A DNA stretch of 64,000 nucleotides from assembly GCA_949130485.1 (NCBI GenBank), contig OX422183.1:27964816-28028815 (forward strand), written 5' to 3'. Numbering within the stretch: the first letter of the stretch is position 1; the number at the start of each line of letters is the position of its first letter. The notes under the pieces were generated by a model that saw only the letters and a list, made by a program, of their open reading frames with translations, had not been told where the DNA came from and ran no database searches. Source of the DNA: Agelas oroides (Eukaryota; Porifera; Demospongiae; Agelasida; Agelasidae). This document shows, piece after piece, positions 33,181 to 44,481 of this stretch. The position numbers and the translations under genes are program-made.

Positions 33181-34434
33181 GTACCTGGTAGTTTGGTTGA
33201 AATGGTAGTAAGGTAACCAATTTCCATTCTAACATCTCTGTGAACTGGAAGTGTTTGTGCTTAAAAACCCCCCTGCTTTTTGAAAGTTGAACTCATTTCT
33301 CCTATTGAATGTTGAATTACGTATCTCCTGGCAAGGATCGTATGTTGCGTAGCTTATGCTCTATTTTTTTTTTACTCATGAGTACAAAAGGTCTGTTTAG
33401 AGCACACATGTTCCTTGAAATGCATGTACTTGTAGCAACTGTTGTTGAGAACTAGCAACTTGCACAGAGACAATTTTGAAAGAGCATTTTCACTATATCT
33501 CTGTAAGTTGTACTGATAGAGATAGACTGAACACAACACCTGCCTTATGTACACATACTAATTTACATGCATGTTATGATGAGGTTGCAGAAATATCAAT
33601 GTGTGTATTTGTGGACCATCCTCACTGATGCTGACCCTACAATGTCCTACATTCACCTAGTATTACTGCTTTACTAGCTGCTCATCTTTTGATGCTCTAA
33701 CACTGCAACAAAAATCTGATAAGTTAATTGCACTGTGTAAGAACGTCGGACATCTTCAGCTTTGCTACACTTTAAGAGTGCAGTAGACAACAGGATATAC
33801 ATGTAGCATTCCTAATGGATCAGCTTCCATGTGTTTCTGTACCACTGTAGCTAACCTATGTAACAGGTAACTGTTTATCAACTAGACAAAAATTTGTGAT
33901 CCATGCATATTGCGCTCGCATGGATTTTTCTATTTTCCTCTGACCTTTCTACTGAAAAAAGGGATTTTTTGGATTTGATAACTTGACTTTCCGTACACTC
34001 AAAACCAGCAAATGGTGTTGTCAGTTATTTAAGGCACAATGTAAATGCCTTTCACATATAGACCAAAGTACTCATAGATAAACAAGGATACCATTGTATA
34101 CCCGAAGCTCTGCAGCTATAGAAAGTGTATGCAATGCTACCTTCAGACCATGCAGAATTACTGTGTGTGTTTGAAAGATACGTATATCATTAGTGACTAC
34201 ATGCAATATTGCCTAATCTCCCTAAACCAACTTATAGCTATTTGATTGAAGGGATTGCCACTAATTAAAGCTCAAATTTCTGTTAGCTCTTAAAAGAGTT
34301 GCCCATCAGTATGACTATCTGAGGAGGATGGGTACTGCTTCAAATCTCCCATCAGAATTTTTTTGTTCATTGAAAAATCATGTCCAGAAGTCTGAATCAT
34401 TAATTTTTGGCTTTCTTTTTGTACTCTCTAACAG
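33181..34434. other. Intron A6-A7
   Basis: AT-rich sequence of about 1.25 kb; no exon, element or tandem repeat was recognised. Confidence 0.6.
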
Positions 34435-34533
34435 AAAACTCCCCTGCACTGGGCAGCTGAAGGAGGCCATAAGGACACAGTGGTATATCTTGTTAGCCAA
34501 GGAGCTCGTATATACATCAAAGATTGTAATGGG
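34435..34533 (+). CDS. Ankyrin exon A7
   Basis: A 33-codon repeat with K-T-P-L-H-W-A-A, EGGHKDTVVYLVSQGA and a K-D-C-N-G end. The tryptophan after L-H is shared only with B7 (50600), where about 25 of 33 residues match. Confidence 0.9.
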
Positions 34534-34879
34534 GTAAGCATACGCTACTGACAAGAGAGTAGCATAGCCAAGCAAAGGCTCTATATATTTGTGCATGATG
34601 TCCATTACATCTTTCAGGTAAACTGTAACTTCAGTGTCAAATTCTGCTGTTTGCATCACCAGCCTTTAAGCATGTTTAGTGGATAGCTCCCAGGTACATA
34701 GACCGAGCCATGTTGAAACCTGCCTCAAATTATTCTATTTACAGAAGAGAATATCAACTTTCAAGCTCTTTCTGTTAGTACTGGCTAAATCTTTGGCAGT
34801 TGTGAGAGACCATCGGATATATTGAGTAACTTTGTATGCCTGGAAGTCAGTCAATCGTTTGCTTCTTTTGTTCAATCAG
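34534..34879. other. Intron A7-A8
   Basis: No recognisable feature other than the splice sites. Confidence 0.6.
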
Positions 34880-34951
34880 AGTACTCCCTTGGAGTTGGCA
34901 GATAAAAGGGGCCATAAGCCCATAGTGGAATACCTGGAGCTGTCAATCAGT
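34880..34951 (+). CDS. Ankyrin exon A8 (shortened terminal repeat)
   Basis: Only 24 codons: S-T-P-L-E-L-A-D, KRGHKPIVEYLELSIS, then GTAAGT. The histidine of P-L-H is replaced by glutamate, and the exon stops after helix 2 with no beta-hairpin loop. This is what a C-terminal capping repeat looks like. Exons B8 and C4 are shortened in the same way. Confidence 0.85.
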
Positions 34952-37130
34952 GTAAGTATATAAAACTGTGCTATTGACAGTAGTTGTGGTGTCAAGACCA
35001 ACACCAATGGGCACTAAATTAGGTCGGTTTTGTTGTTTGTACTTTCTCCTATTGTATGACATCTCCAGGGGTTTATGGGTCATACTAATGGTGTGGGTGT
35101 GGGTTGAATAGATGATTTGAGTTTGAGTTAACCAGACACCCAAGAGTATCCCTGTATCACCTGCACATACTTGTTTTCAATAAATGATCAAGTGTCGCAG
35201 GCATTGTTTAATGTCAAATACATGTGTAAATGGTGTAGTGTCTTTGAAAATGACGCTACAATTTCCTCTACTCCCCTGCATATCCACTACAAATAAAGCT
35301 AAGAAGGCTTAACAAAACCTCAAACAAGGCTCCAGAAGACTGAAGTGAAGCTTCTGAAACTTCTCTGTTAATTGTCTGAGATGTGTGGCACACATGGCTT
35401 TTCAAGTCCTTGGAAAAAGCTGTGTGAGAAAGCCGTCTGATGCTTGATTTGTGCACCACAAGTGTAGATTAACGATGACATCCCAACAACAGCTTCATCT
35501 TTTAGAATGTGTAGTGTACCAAAGTGTGCCAAAATAGTAGTACTGTTGATCCTGCACAAGCTGCAAGGAAGTGTACGTAGAAGACACTCCCCTTGCCTTG
35601 TAGGGGCTCCATTTCTGTTTTAAGTCTGAACAAGCACTAGCCTCATACCCAGGCCGCATGGGAGGAGAAAGACCGCCTGCTTGCGCATGTGCGGCCGTTT
35701 CCACTATATTTCTGTAAAATTGTAACATTTACATAGATTGTCTACGTGCAATAATATACGGACAAGATATTCGAAAGTAGTATACGTACAAAGCTGAAGA
35801 AAGAGCTACAACAAAACAACGCTCACTCAAGCCTTTACCAACGGTGAGATTGACAAGATAATGATGTAGCTACCGCGCATTGTACCCAACTTGCTTTCTT
35901 TACGGTCAAGCACACAAATGACAGCACCTCGTAGCATACTCACTTACCGGCAAGAAAGCATCCTTGCCTTCGTATACATGGCAATTATCCTGTACATTCA
36001 TGGAGCTGAAGGTAATTCAACTGGCAAATGGCTGTATCTTTCGATGATACGGAAATATATCGGATGTATATGTTCCGCGCAATCTGAGAATTTGCGCAAT
36101 CTCGAGATTGCGTTGCGCATTCTCAGAATCCCGAGATTGCGTTCTAATCTCGAGATCGCGCAGGCAATCTGGAGATTGCGTAACACGTGTGCGCAATCTG
36201 GAGATTGCGTAATACATGTGCGCAATCTGGAGATTGCGTAACACGTGTGCGCAATCTGGAGATTACGTAACACGTGTGCGCAATCTACGAACTTTGCCTG
36301 TACGCCCGACAGTGAGTGATCTACTGTGTAGCTCGCAGGATGGAAGACATCCTTGATAAGCGGCGTCTACCTCCATAGGAGGCATACTGCGATCTGGAAG
36401 AGTGAGTAATGCTGTGTATTGATGAGCAACAGAAGAGAAGGTCGCGTTCGAAGTTTGCCTGTCGATCGTAGTTGGCCACAGTCAGCTTATATGCCACACG
36501 CTACTGGTTCAATCGAGTGTATACTATCTAATTGTGTCAGCGACAGTTGAAACGTACCTTCGCTGAAACTGTCAGCCATCTTTTGCGTGTATTATTGGTC
36601 ATTTTCAGGTACACAGCGGGTACCCGCGTTTCCACCGTTGTAGCTTATTCCAACTTTACTAGCATGCAGGTCTCCTGACTACGTCCTGAGTAAGGCAGGT
36701 TTGTTTTCAACCAAGCTAAGCCAAACTATCACTGCCTGAACTCTGCTATTTTACAAGATATAACGCAAATTATGAATCAACACTACACAAAGTCGCCATT
36801 TTTTAGTAGCTTCTCGAGATGGTTTCTGCACATGCGCGTTGGGGTAAAAGAGATTGCGCACTATACTTGCGCAATCTCGAGATTGCGCAAGTATAGTGCG
36901 CAATCTCGAGATTAGAACGCAATCTCGGGATTCTGAGAATGCGCAACGCAATCTCGAGATTGCGCAAATTCTCAGATTGCGCGGAACATATACGTATTGA
37001 TTTTCCTGACAATTTCCAAATGTAAACGGATTCGCAGTCAATACCAGGCTGTCCTTCTCCTCCCACGTGGCCTGGGTATGAGGCTAGACAAGCATTCATT
37101 GGTCAGAGATCATTTAATTATGTTGCACAG
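34952..37130. other. Region between block A and the cassette exons
   Basis: It contains the 1.45-kb TAGCCTC element at 35637-37087 and, just before it, a fragment (35580-35625) of the 27930 repeat family. No exon was recognised. Confidence 0.7.
35637..37087. mobile_element. Long TAGCCTC-family element with GCAATCTCGAGATTGCG palindromes
   Basis: The ends CTAGCCTCATACCCAGGCC and GGCCTGGGTATGAGGCTAG are perfect inverted repeats followed inward by GTGGGAGGAG-type pairing. ACAAGCA flanks both sides (35630-35636 and 37088-37094). Subterminal arrays of the palindrome CGCAATCTCGAGATTGCG and variants lie at 36078-36290 and, inverted, at 36851-36990. No transposase was seen. Confidence 0.85.
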
Positions 37131-37187
37131 GGTGAAGCAGATGAACCAGAAGTTAATGCAGCAAAGAAGCAGTCAGAGCATAAAGAG
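37131..37187 (+). CDS. Candidate cassette exon 1 (charged linker)
   Basis: A 19-codon phase 0-0 block, GEADEPEVNAAKKQSEHKE, follows a TGTTGCACAG acceptor and ends at a non-canonical-looking GTCTGT donor. A near-identical copy lies 137 bp downstream. It would insert an acidic/basic linker after the terminal repeat of block A. The atypical donor lowers confidence; the preserved frame and length in both copies raise it. Confidence 0.55.
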
Positions 37188-37267
37188 GTCTGTGTGTAGC
37201 CTCATTTCTAAGCACTTACTTGGGGAAGGTCCATCAGTGATCATGATCATTTAATTATGTTGCACAG

Positions 37268-37324
37268 GGTGGAGCAGAAAAACCAGAAGTTGATGAAGCA
37301 AAGAAGCAGTCAGAGCATAAAAAG
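37268..37324 (+). CDS. Candidate cassette exon 2 (duplicate of exon 1)
   Basis: It encodes GGAEKPEVDEAKKQSEHKK, 13 of 19 residues identical to cassette 1, with the same acceptor context (TTTAATTATGTTGCACAG) and donor type (GTCTGC). The intron sequence around both copies is also duplicated (TAGCCTCATTT follows each). Differences change residues but never the frame or length. Confidence 0.55.
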
Positions 37325-39694
37325 GTCTGCGTATAGCCTCATTTTTAATCATTCACTCATACATGTCAAATCCTGCCATTTTGCCCTAACCTAGCTAGGC
37401 TTCCACGTTGTGGGTTAGTTTAATGACTTATTTATGGCAGGACAAGCTGATTTGTCCACCTGCATTCAAGCCACCTGCATTCAAGTCACTGTTTATTTCC
37501 ACTTGGGTGTGGTTAGCCTCGAAATATTACACCCAAAGTGGAAAGAAAAATGTATAGTAAATAATGAATGAATGAATGAATGAAGTTTGACACCACAGCT
37601 TGAAACAGTTATTATTGAAGTATCTACTGTGAAAGTGCTAAGGCTGAGAGCTAATTTACGGCAACTGCACGGGGCCATACATTCGCTATAGATGAGAATA
37701 TGCAATTTTTTTTATTAAACCACTGCTAACCTGAGTTATGATCAAAAATGTTGACACTTTAGTGACCACACAAACTTCATCCCGACTTACATCTCTGGAG
37801 CCTTGTATATAGGCTAAGGTCTGCACATTGTTAACAAGCTAGGCCTATTAGCTACAACCTTCTGGTAACAGACTACCGACACAGCACAGCCACATTGAGC
37901 TACAAGTTGATGATGGCAATGGTGCTTCTTTACAACACCAACCAATGTCTCTCAAAAGGCTTTGTGTGTTTTTTTTAGCTCCTATGCAACTCAGATACAG
38001 ATACACAAATTAGCAGCGTGGCCATCTTCTTCCCAGCCTGTCAACACTGAACGGTACCTGTGCTATAGTCATATATAGAAGTTGGCTGGGCTTTGTTTAC
38101 CATTTTGTCTCTACATGGCTTCAATTACCACCAATTAGCACCCGCTGGAGCACTCAGACCATAGATAGTGGAGTGACATACCCAAACACTCCATGTATAG
38201 TTTTAATGCTCAGCTAGTGTATATCACAATACACGCAGAAAACACATTTGGCGATTAACCACTGGATATTAGACATACTGTACCATCTCAGTGGCTGATT
38301 TCACCAGTTGGCACAACCTTTGTTGTCAGTAAGACCATGTCTTCATTCAACCCTCTGTCTTTCACCCTTGCTTACTACCTCCTTCATACCTATGGGGCCT
38401 TTCTGTTAGTCAAAGTTTGTGCTCTTGCTGAGTGTAACTCTGGCATTCTGGGAGCTGGTATAACTTCTGACAGAGCAATTGAGGCAGGGACTAAACATGG
38501 CACCGTTGGACAACCTCAAGTTAACGGATTGTATGGGAAAAAGACTAAGGGAATGACGTGTGCTATAGTTCTGTGCTTAAACAAGCAACTGCATGTCTAG
38601 CACATTTTTGTGGCCTCAGAATCATGTTAGCCATCACGTACTAGGAGAATGTAGATGATGCATGTTGATAGCAGTTTGTCACTCCAGTGTCAGTGAGAAA
38701 CACAAGCTACCTCCAATTGAGCTTATTTCACCTACTCTCATTTCGCCTACTTAATACCAATTGTGTCAATTTGCTTACTCAGTAAAATTAGCCATTTTCA
38801 AGTTAACATTGCTCTTTGATACCCCATATCAAAGGTTACTCTTAGTACAGTCTCCAATAATGAAGGTTACTCTTGGTACAGCCCCTTCTGTGATCTTAAA
38901 TATAGAATTATGGAGTTTACTGCCACACAGAGGGGAGCATGTTCATTGCTGTACCAAGGCCACAAGTATGATCAGAAGGGGCCTAGATGGAAGAATATTC
39001 TGGAGATGTAGAAAGTAGTGGGGGACTGACGATGTGGTGATATCCACAAGAGCCACCCACAATCACCCAGTAGATACTGTGGAACTGGAAGCACAGAATA
39101 TTACTGCAGCACTTGAATGCAAGGCCAGGGAGAGTATTCAACCCAGAGAATTACCATCTTTGCTACAGATCACATCATGAAACACCTAGCAGAAGTTGAA
39201 ACAGTATTTGTCCATGGAATTTTTCCACACACACCCACAGCTCTTCTATCAAATCTTTACTCTTAATGCTTTCAAGAATTGCCAGCAATATTAATTCCCA
39301 ATTGTATACTGTCTGCTACCCGACAAGATCCGTGATACCTACCAGAGGGCCTTGCACACAAATCTGTCATCTGTATGACTTCCTAATGACATATTTGGAC
39401 ACAAAGTTTTAAGATATTATCTGTATGACTTCCTAATCCCTTATTGTGCATATTTCTGTGAGTAGGCGAAATGACAATCTTTAGTAGGCAAAATGAGACT
39501 AACCTGCTACCTCATGAGGCAGCTAGATGATTTGTCATGAATGCAAAGATTAGCTGTATCACATAATATAGCCATTTGATGTGTACCGTTTGAAAGTACC
39601 ATCAGAAATGTTGAACTTCCTGAAATCAACGGATCTGCAATGAAACTACTTTAATGATGTTTTCTATACTATTAAATTTCTCTCTCACTATTAG
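37325..39694. other. Region between cassette exons and block B
   Basis: It contains a (GAAT)n tract near 37560-37586, an unassigned 87-codon frame (38337-38600, no domain recognised) and the first FLYWCH element (38720-39500). Confidence 0.55.
38720..39500. mobile_element. FLYWCH-bearing DNA element 1 (decayed)
   Basis: TTTCACCTACTCTCATTTCG on the left is mirrored near the right end (AGTAGGCAAAATGAGACTAA), with internal GTAGGCGAAATGA repeats. Inside, TSMIRRGLDGRIFWRCRK followed after stops by STRATHNHPVDTVELE matches the W-x-C ... H-N-H signature of a FLYWCH zinc finger, as found in MULE-type transposons. Stop codons interrupt it. Confidence 0.6.
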
Positions 39695-39799
39695 TTGTCT
39701 CAACTGCACATGGCAGCCGCAGGAGGTGATCTGAATGAAGTGACAAAACTTCTCAATAAAGAAGGTGCAAAGGTCAACATCAAACATCCTCCTTCTGGG
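39695..39799 (+). CDS. Ankyrin exon B1 (first repeat of block B)
   Basis: A 35-codon phase 0-0 exon beginning LSQLHMAAAGGDLNEVTKLL and ending in P-P-S-G before GTAAGA. As in A1, the P of P-L-H is replaced and helix 1 is followed by G-D-L, marking an N-terminal-cap type repeat. It opens block B. Confidence 0.87.
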
Positions 39800-39890
39800 G
39801 TAAGAATATGAATCTGTAAACAATTGAGTTTGAGTTGTTGCTTATTTACAGTACCCAAGTAAAGGCTCTTATATTCATTGTGCAGGTTGC

Positions 39891-40873
39891 TCCCAGAATG
39901 TCTAATCCCAGAATGTCTAAGAGTCAAAATGTCTAATCCCAAAATGTCTAATCCCAATATGTCTAATGAGGTGCTAATTAGATCAGGATTGACATCAAAG
40001 AAAGCTTTGACAGGTCTTAATTGACAGGTATTGAGTATCTATTTAGTATTTAAAGGATGGTTCTTATAGTCTGCCTCACTTGACACATGGAGATCATAAC
40101 AACTCCAAAGGGTGGAGAAGCTCTCATCTGGCAGGGTTACAAGTTTACCCTCAACAGAACCATGGCCAATGGAAAGAAGTACTGGAGGTGTTCCAAGAGG
40201 AGTTGCCCAGCTAGGCTTACATCAGAGGGTGATGAAGTTACACAGCAGACCAATGGCCACAATCATGCAATTGATGGTGTTGAAGCTCAAGTGGAGAGAG
40301 TGAAGCACAACCTAAGAAAGCGGGCTCGAGAGGAGGTCACACCCATTCCGAGTATCTACAATGATGCACCAGTGGACATTGCCACTAACAGTGAAGAGAA
40401 TGAAGCACTTGCTGGGAGTCTTCCTATGTTCCCTAGCCTAAAGTCTTCACTTTATCGGTCTCAAAGCCGAGAAGATATTCAAATTGAAGGCAGGTGGCAA
40501 AAGACATTATCTGGAGAACAGTTTCTACTGAGACAGGAAGGTGATGTTCATATATTCTCTACAAAGGAGAACCTGCATTTGCTAGCTAGAGCAGAGAGTA
40601 CCTATGTTGATGGGACCTTTGAAATATGTCTAAGGTTGTTCTACCAAGTTTTCACCATCAACGCCTTTGTTCATGGCCAGCAGTTTCCAGCAGCAGGCTA
40701 ATGGAGACAGGGACATTGACTCATACATTTCAGCAATTAGACACTGTGTTGTTTCCTTTGATTTTAGCTAATATGTTTCTTTTATGTTTAATTAACACTC
40801 ACTTAGCACCTCATTAGACATTTTGGGATTAGACATTTTGACTATTAGACATTCCGGGATTAGACATTCTGGG
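39891..40873. mobile_element. FLYWCH-bearing DNA element 2 with repeat-built TIRs
   Basis: Both terminal inverted repeats of about 85 bp consist of direct copies of ATGTCTAATCCC and variants (for example TCCCAGAATGTCTAATCCC at 39891; the complement ends at 40873). The inner edge AATGAGGTGCTAA is also shared. It encloses the FLYWCH reading frame at 40087-40701. No target duplication was recognised. Confidence 0.8.
40087..40701 (+). CDS. FLYWCH zinc-finger protein with MULE transposase N-terminus
   Basis: This 204-codon frame starts at an ATG near the left TIR. Residues about 14-65 form a FLYWCH domain: GYKFTLNRTMANGKKYWRCS, KRSCPARLTS, then NGHNHAID with the final H-x-H. The C-terminal end TYVDGTFEICLRLFYQVFTI resembles the start of a MULE transposase catalytic domain (first aspartate of the DDE set). 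The frame then stops, so the transposase core is absent. It is the element's own gene, inserted in the B1-B2 intron, and not an exon of the ankyrin gene. Confidence 0.75.
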   Translation: MEIITTPKGGEALIWQGYKFTLNRTMANGKKYWRCSKRSCPARLTSEGDEVTQQTNGHNHAIDGVEAQVERVKHNLRKRAREEVTPIPSIYNDAPVDIATNSEENEALAGSLPMFPSLKSSLYRSQSREDIQIEGRWQKTLSGEQFLLRQEGDVHIFSTKENLHLLARAESTYVDGTFEICLRLFYQVFTINAFVHGQQFPAAG

Positions 40874-41202
40874 AATGATTCCATTATGTAATCACAATTT
40901 GGGAATTTTACACTAACAGAAGAAGAAAAAATATGGAAGCAGGTAACTGGATTGCATGCAGTGATCAAGAGACTAAAGTAATTCCTATAGACTCTTGTGA
41001 GTGCATCCTATAGCACATGTATGGCTATATGGTTAGCTAAGCATTTAGTTAAGATGTCGGGAAAGCTTATTTCAAATTAATTTGGTTAACACTTATTTAC
41101 GATCCGAAATATTGGAAATTGTGGGGTATACAAAGTTCTGAAAAGTTAGTTGGTATGTCAAATTTTGGCATTAATGTTTCTTATTTTCCTTTTCTCTGTC
41201 AG

Positions 41203-41301
41203 TTAACCCCCCTGCACATGGCAGCTCAAGGAGGCCATATAAACATAGTGGAATACCTTGTTAACAAGGGAGCTGTTGTCAAAACTACTGATAACACTGG
41301 G
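41203..41301 (+). CDS. Ankyrin exon B2
   Basis: A 33-codon repeat with L-T-P-L-H-M-A-A, QGGHINIVEYLVNKGA and a T-D-N-T-G end. The acceptor is CTCTGTCAG and the donor GTAAGT. It corresponds to A2. Confidence 0.9.
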
Positions 41302-42373
41302 GTAAGTAGATATGAGACTGCACTGCTAACATTAGATTATTACTGCTGCGTTTGTTGACACCTGAGGAAACATTCAGTGTCTGTGGAAATTTTTCATAAA
41401 AGCAGTCCATCTGGCATTCAAGCCACTTCACCTTCATAAATCCTGCATAACAGTATGGTATACTACCTGAAAATGAATCACTTACTATTTCAAGAATACC
41501 ATTGGTGCTGGTTGTTAAGTGGACCTCTCTTATTGTTTACTTGCAAAAGATCTTACCTATCACATGTTTAGCAGAGTTGTTACACCACAAATACTGAAAT
41601 AAAGAATTAATAGCTTAATTAATTAATTAAATAAGTAACTTTTACATCCAGAAAAAAAGGATATCCAATTTGATTACATGAATACCACTGTGTACCTTTG
41701 CCCATCAACAATTGTGGGAAAGTTGAACTACACTATCCTCACACCTGGATGGGATTTTTCCTCTTGTGACATCATTGCTACGTTTTTTGAGTGCTATGAT
41801 GCTTTAGGCTTTTTGGCTAATGCTTTGTAGAGTGTGAAGGTGTGCCTTGCTAATCATGATAGGTAAAATGATGTAGGGCTCTTCTTTGGTCGTGTCTAAT
41901 TGCTGGACTGGATTGTGGACTGGATTGCTCAACTGGACTGATGGGCTGGATTACTAGATTTTAAACTTAGTTTGTGCATCCATTTCTAGCCAGGCTATGA
42001 GCTGAATTGGTCGTATGTTTGGAGCTTATTTATACTATGGCTCTTCCACATGTGCTCTGCTACAGTTGACTTCTCGTCATCACTTTTTCGCTGGCATCAC
42101 AGTGTTCCTTCAGTCTTGTCTTTAGTCTCCATCTCGTGTCTCCAATATAGACTTAGCCACAGCTGCAAAGGATACAATACACCGCATTGGATTGTTACCC
42201 AGAGGTAGCATATTTTTGACCCTTGTCAACATTCAGCAGAGAGTCTGTCCAGACTTGAAGATTACCCTAATGTTAAAGTTTTTGCAAACATGCCTGATGT
42301 CTTCACCCATCTTAGCTACACAGGGAATCATCACCAGACTATGAGTGGCCTTTTCTCTGCCTCGGGTTCTTCA

Positions 42374-42750
42374 TGCTAGTGTCTGCTGGCTGCTAGTGTC
42401 TGCTGGCTGCTAGTGTCTGCTCGCTGCTAGTGTCTGCTGGCTGCTAGTGTCTGCTGGCTGCTAGTGTCTTCTGGTTGCTAGTGTCTGCTGGCTGCTGGTG
42501 TCTGCTGGCTGCTATAATGTCTGCTGGTTGCTAGTGTCTGCTGGCTGCTAGTGTCTGCTGGCTGCTAGTGTCTGCTGGCTGCTAATGTCCTCTGGCTGCT
42601 GGTGTCTGCTGACTGCTAATGTCTGCTGGCTGCTGGTGTCTGCTGGTTGCTAGTGTCTGCTGGCTGCTAGTGGCAGACACTAGCAGCCAGAGGACATTAG
42701 CAGCCAGCAGACACCAGCAGCCAGAGGACATTAGCAGCCAGCAGACATTG
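42374..42750. repeat. 17-bp minisatellite ending in an inverted copy of itself
   Basis: Units of CTAGTGTCTGCTGGCTG and close variants repeat about 17 times to about 42671. The array then flips: CAGACACTAGCAGCCAG-type units continue to about 42750. The junction makes a hairpin with about 75 bp of stem. Confidence 0.9.
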
Positions 42751-43725
42751 AATAGCTGTTGCTAGTGCAACTCCAAATAAACTGATTCATTTCATGTTAC
42801 TTTGTTGGGTAGGCTTCACTGTTCCAGTCCAAGCTGTGAAGTAAAAGATTTAGTGCATAACTAATATCCAATTTGAGTGCCATGGTGCACCTAGCCCAAC
42901 AATAATACTTTGTTCATCAAAAAGTTTCCTTCACCAGTTGCACCACCCTCACCTTCACCACTAATATTGGTATAAAAAAGGAATGTGTTACAAGGAGCCA
43001 GGAAATTTTGATGAAGTCAGCAGTGTCAAGCAAGTTTCTGCCTCCCTTGTGGGTCAAGCTTGTTACAATTAAGCCTTATGGGAAAGCAGTTTAGCTAAGC
43101 AGACTACACTCTATTAGCCAAGGTAAACAAACAGTGCATTGAACATACAACATTCATTAATGCAATGATGCATGCACTCGTGTAATAACAATCCTCTGTC
43201 ACCAGCTTCGACACCCTTGCCCCTTACAGCAACTACAGAAGGATTTCCCTGCTTACATGACATTGCATAATTATTCATATGCATATCTAGACATCTATAG
43301 GAAACGTAGAGAAAATTGTGGTGTGAGCCCTGAGCAAGCAATGCTGAGCAGCATCATTTGGTTTGCTAAGGCATCACCAGATCAAAGCATACACACCACC
43401 ATGCATGTCTGTAGCTATAGCAGGTTTGTACACATGGGGTGTTAAGTTTGGCCTCCATCTGATCTCTGTTGATTCTGAACACATTGTCATGCATAGTTCT
43501 CACTTACACAAATAGCGTAGTCATTGAAAGTTGCTATGCATGCTAAATAGTTAACTTGGAGGATCTATGCTGAGTTGCATTAAATTACAGTGTATAAGAC
43601 ATTTGAAATTCATACACCAAATATAGAGAAAATACACATGCAGTTCAACTTTCTAGTGTGTGGCTTGCTCAGGTTCATCCCAGTTAATGCTAGCTGTGTG
43701 TATTGAGCATGCTACAATGCTTTAA

Positions 43726-44218
43726 CTCTTTAACAACCGTAGGCTATTTACTGGAGGTCTTTATTAGGCTATGGATACCTTCCATGGTCCGTATTTTCAC
43801 TTCACTGGAAACTTGAGTCAAAGCTTTATTGACACACTATCTGTGGTTTCTTAACCTTGGACACACCCACTCATTAGTGAGCGTTCAATAGTCAGGACCC
43901 TCCGACCAGAGAACGCTCCTCCAGACTAAAAGCTGCCTAAAATGCCAGAAATGGAGTCCCTACAAGGTGAAAGGAGCGTTTTCTACGCCCGTTTGTGCAA
44001 GAAAGGAGACAAATGGCCCACCCGGCATGGACCAGGGCTTTTCTACAGGCAGCTGCAATGGCCGCCATGCAGTGTCAGCCAGAGTGGTGCACCCACCCAC
44101 CTCCCCCTGTCCCACCCTTTCTGCTACGGCAGACACAATCTTCAAAACGGATTGCGCCAACTGATAACATGTGGCCAAAAACTGATGACACCAAAAGGCG
44201 TCATCGGTTGTTAAAGAG
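43726..44218. mobile_element. TTAA-flanked element, 493 bp
   Basis: CTCTTTAACAACCG and its complement CGGTTGTTAAAGAG form the ends, each next to TTAA (43722-43725 and 44219-44222), the target used by piggyBac-type elements. The interior is a minus-strand relative of the 27930-28425 repeat, with CACCTTGTAGGGACTCCATT on that strand. The long minus-strand frame over it spans repeat sequence and is not a host gene. Confidence 0.65.
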
Positions 44219-44481
44219 TTAAGTGTGCGAATATTGGCACCAATAACTCGACCTTTGGCTCCCCTCTTCACGGTGAAGCTTGTTTTGATAAAACTCTGTG
44301 ATAAAACTCCAAGCACAAAACTGGTTCTGTGAGCATCTTGGGGTTTGGTTTCAACTTGATCAACACCAAGGTGACTTTGGAGCCAACAGTAAATTATCAT
44401 GATTTTAATTTGTTGCCCTAAGTTACATACGTAGTTCAACAGTTTTTCTGGTTTACTTTTGTAGTTTCTTCTTTCTATCAG

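Larger units (their letters stand above)
39800..41202. other. Intron B1-B2, mostly a FLYWCH element
   Basis: It contains the element 39891-40873; the remainder is AT-rich with no further feature. Confidence 0.8.
41302..44481. other. Intron B2-B3 with minisatellite and TTAA-flanked element
   Basis: It holds the 17-bp minisatellite 42374-42750 and the element 43726-44218. No exon was recognised in 3.2 kb. Confidence 0.7.

Noticed and set aside
38337..38600. 87-codon frame starting with a signal-peptide-like stretch
   Set aside because: No domain, no splice pairing and intronic position; could be chance.
42374..42750. CRISPR-like short repeats
   Set aside because: The 17-bp units abut without spacers; it is a minisatellite.
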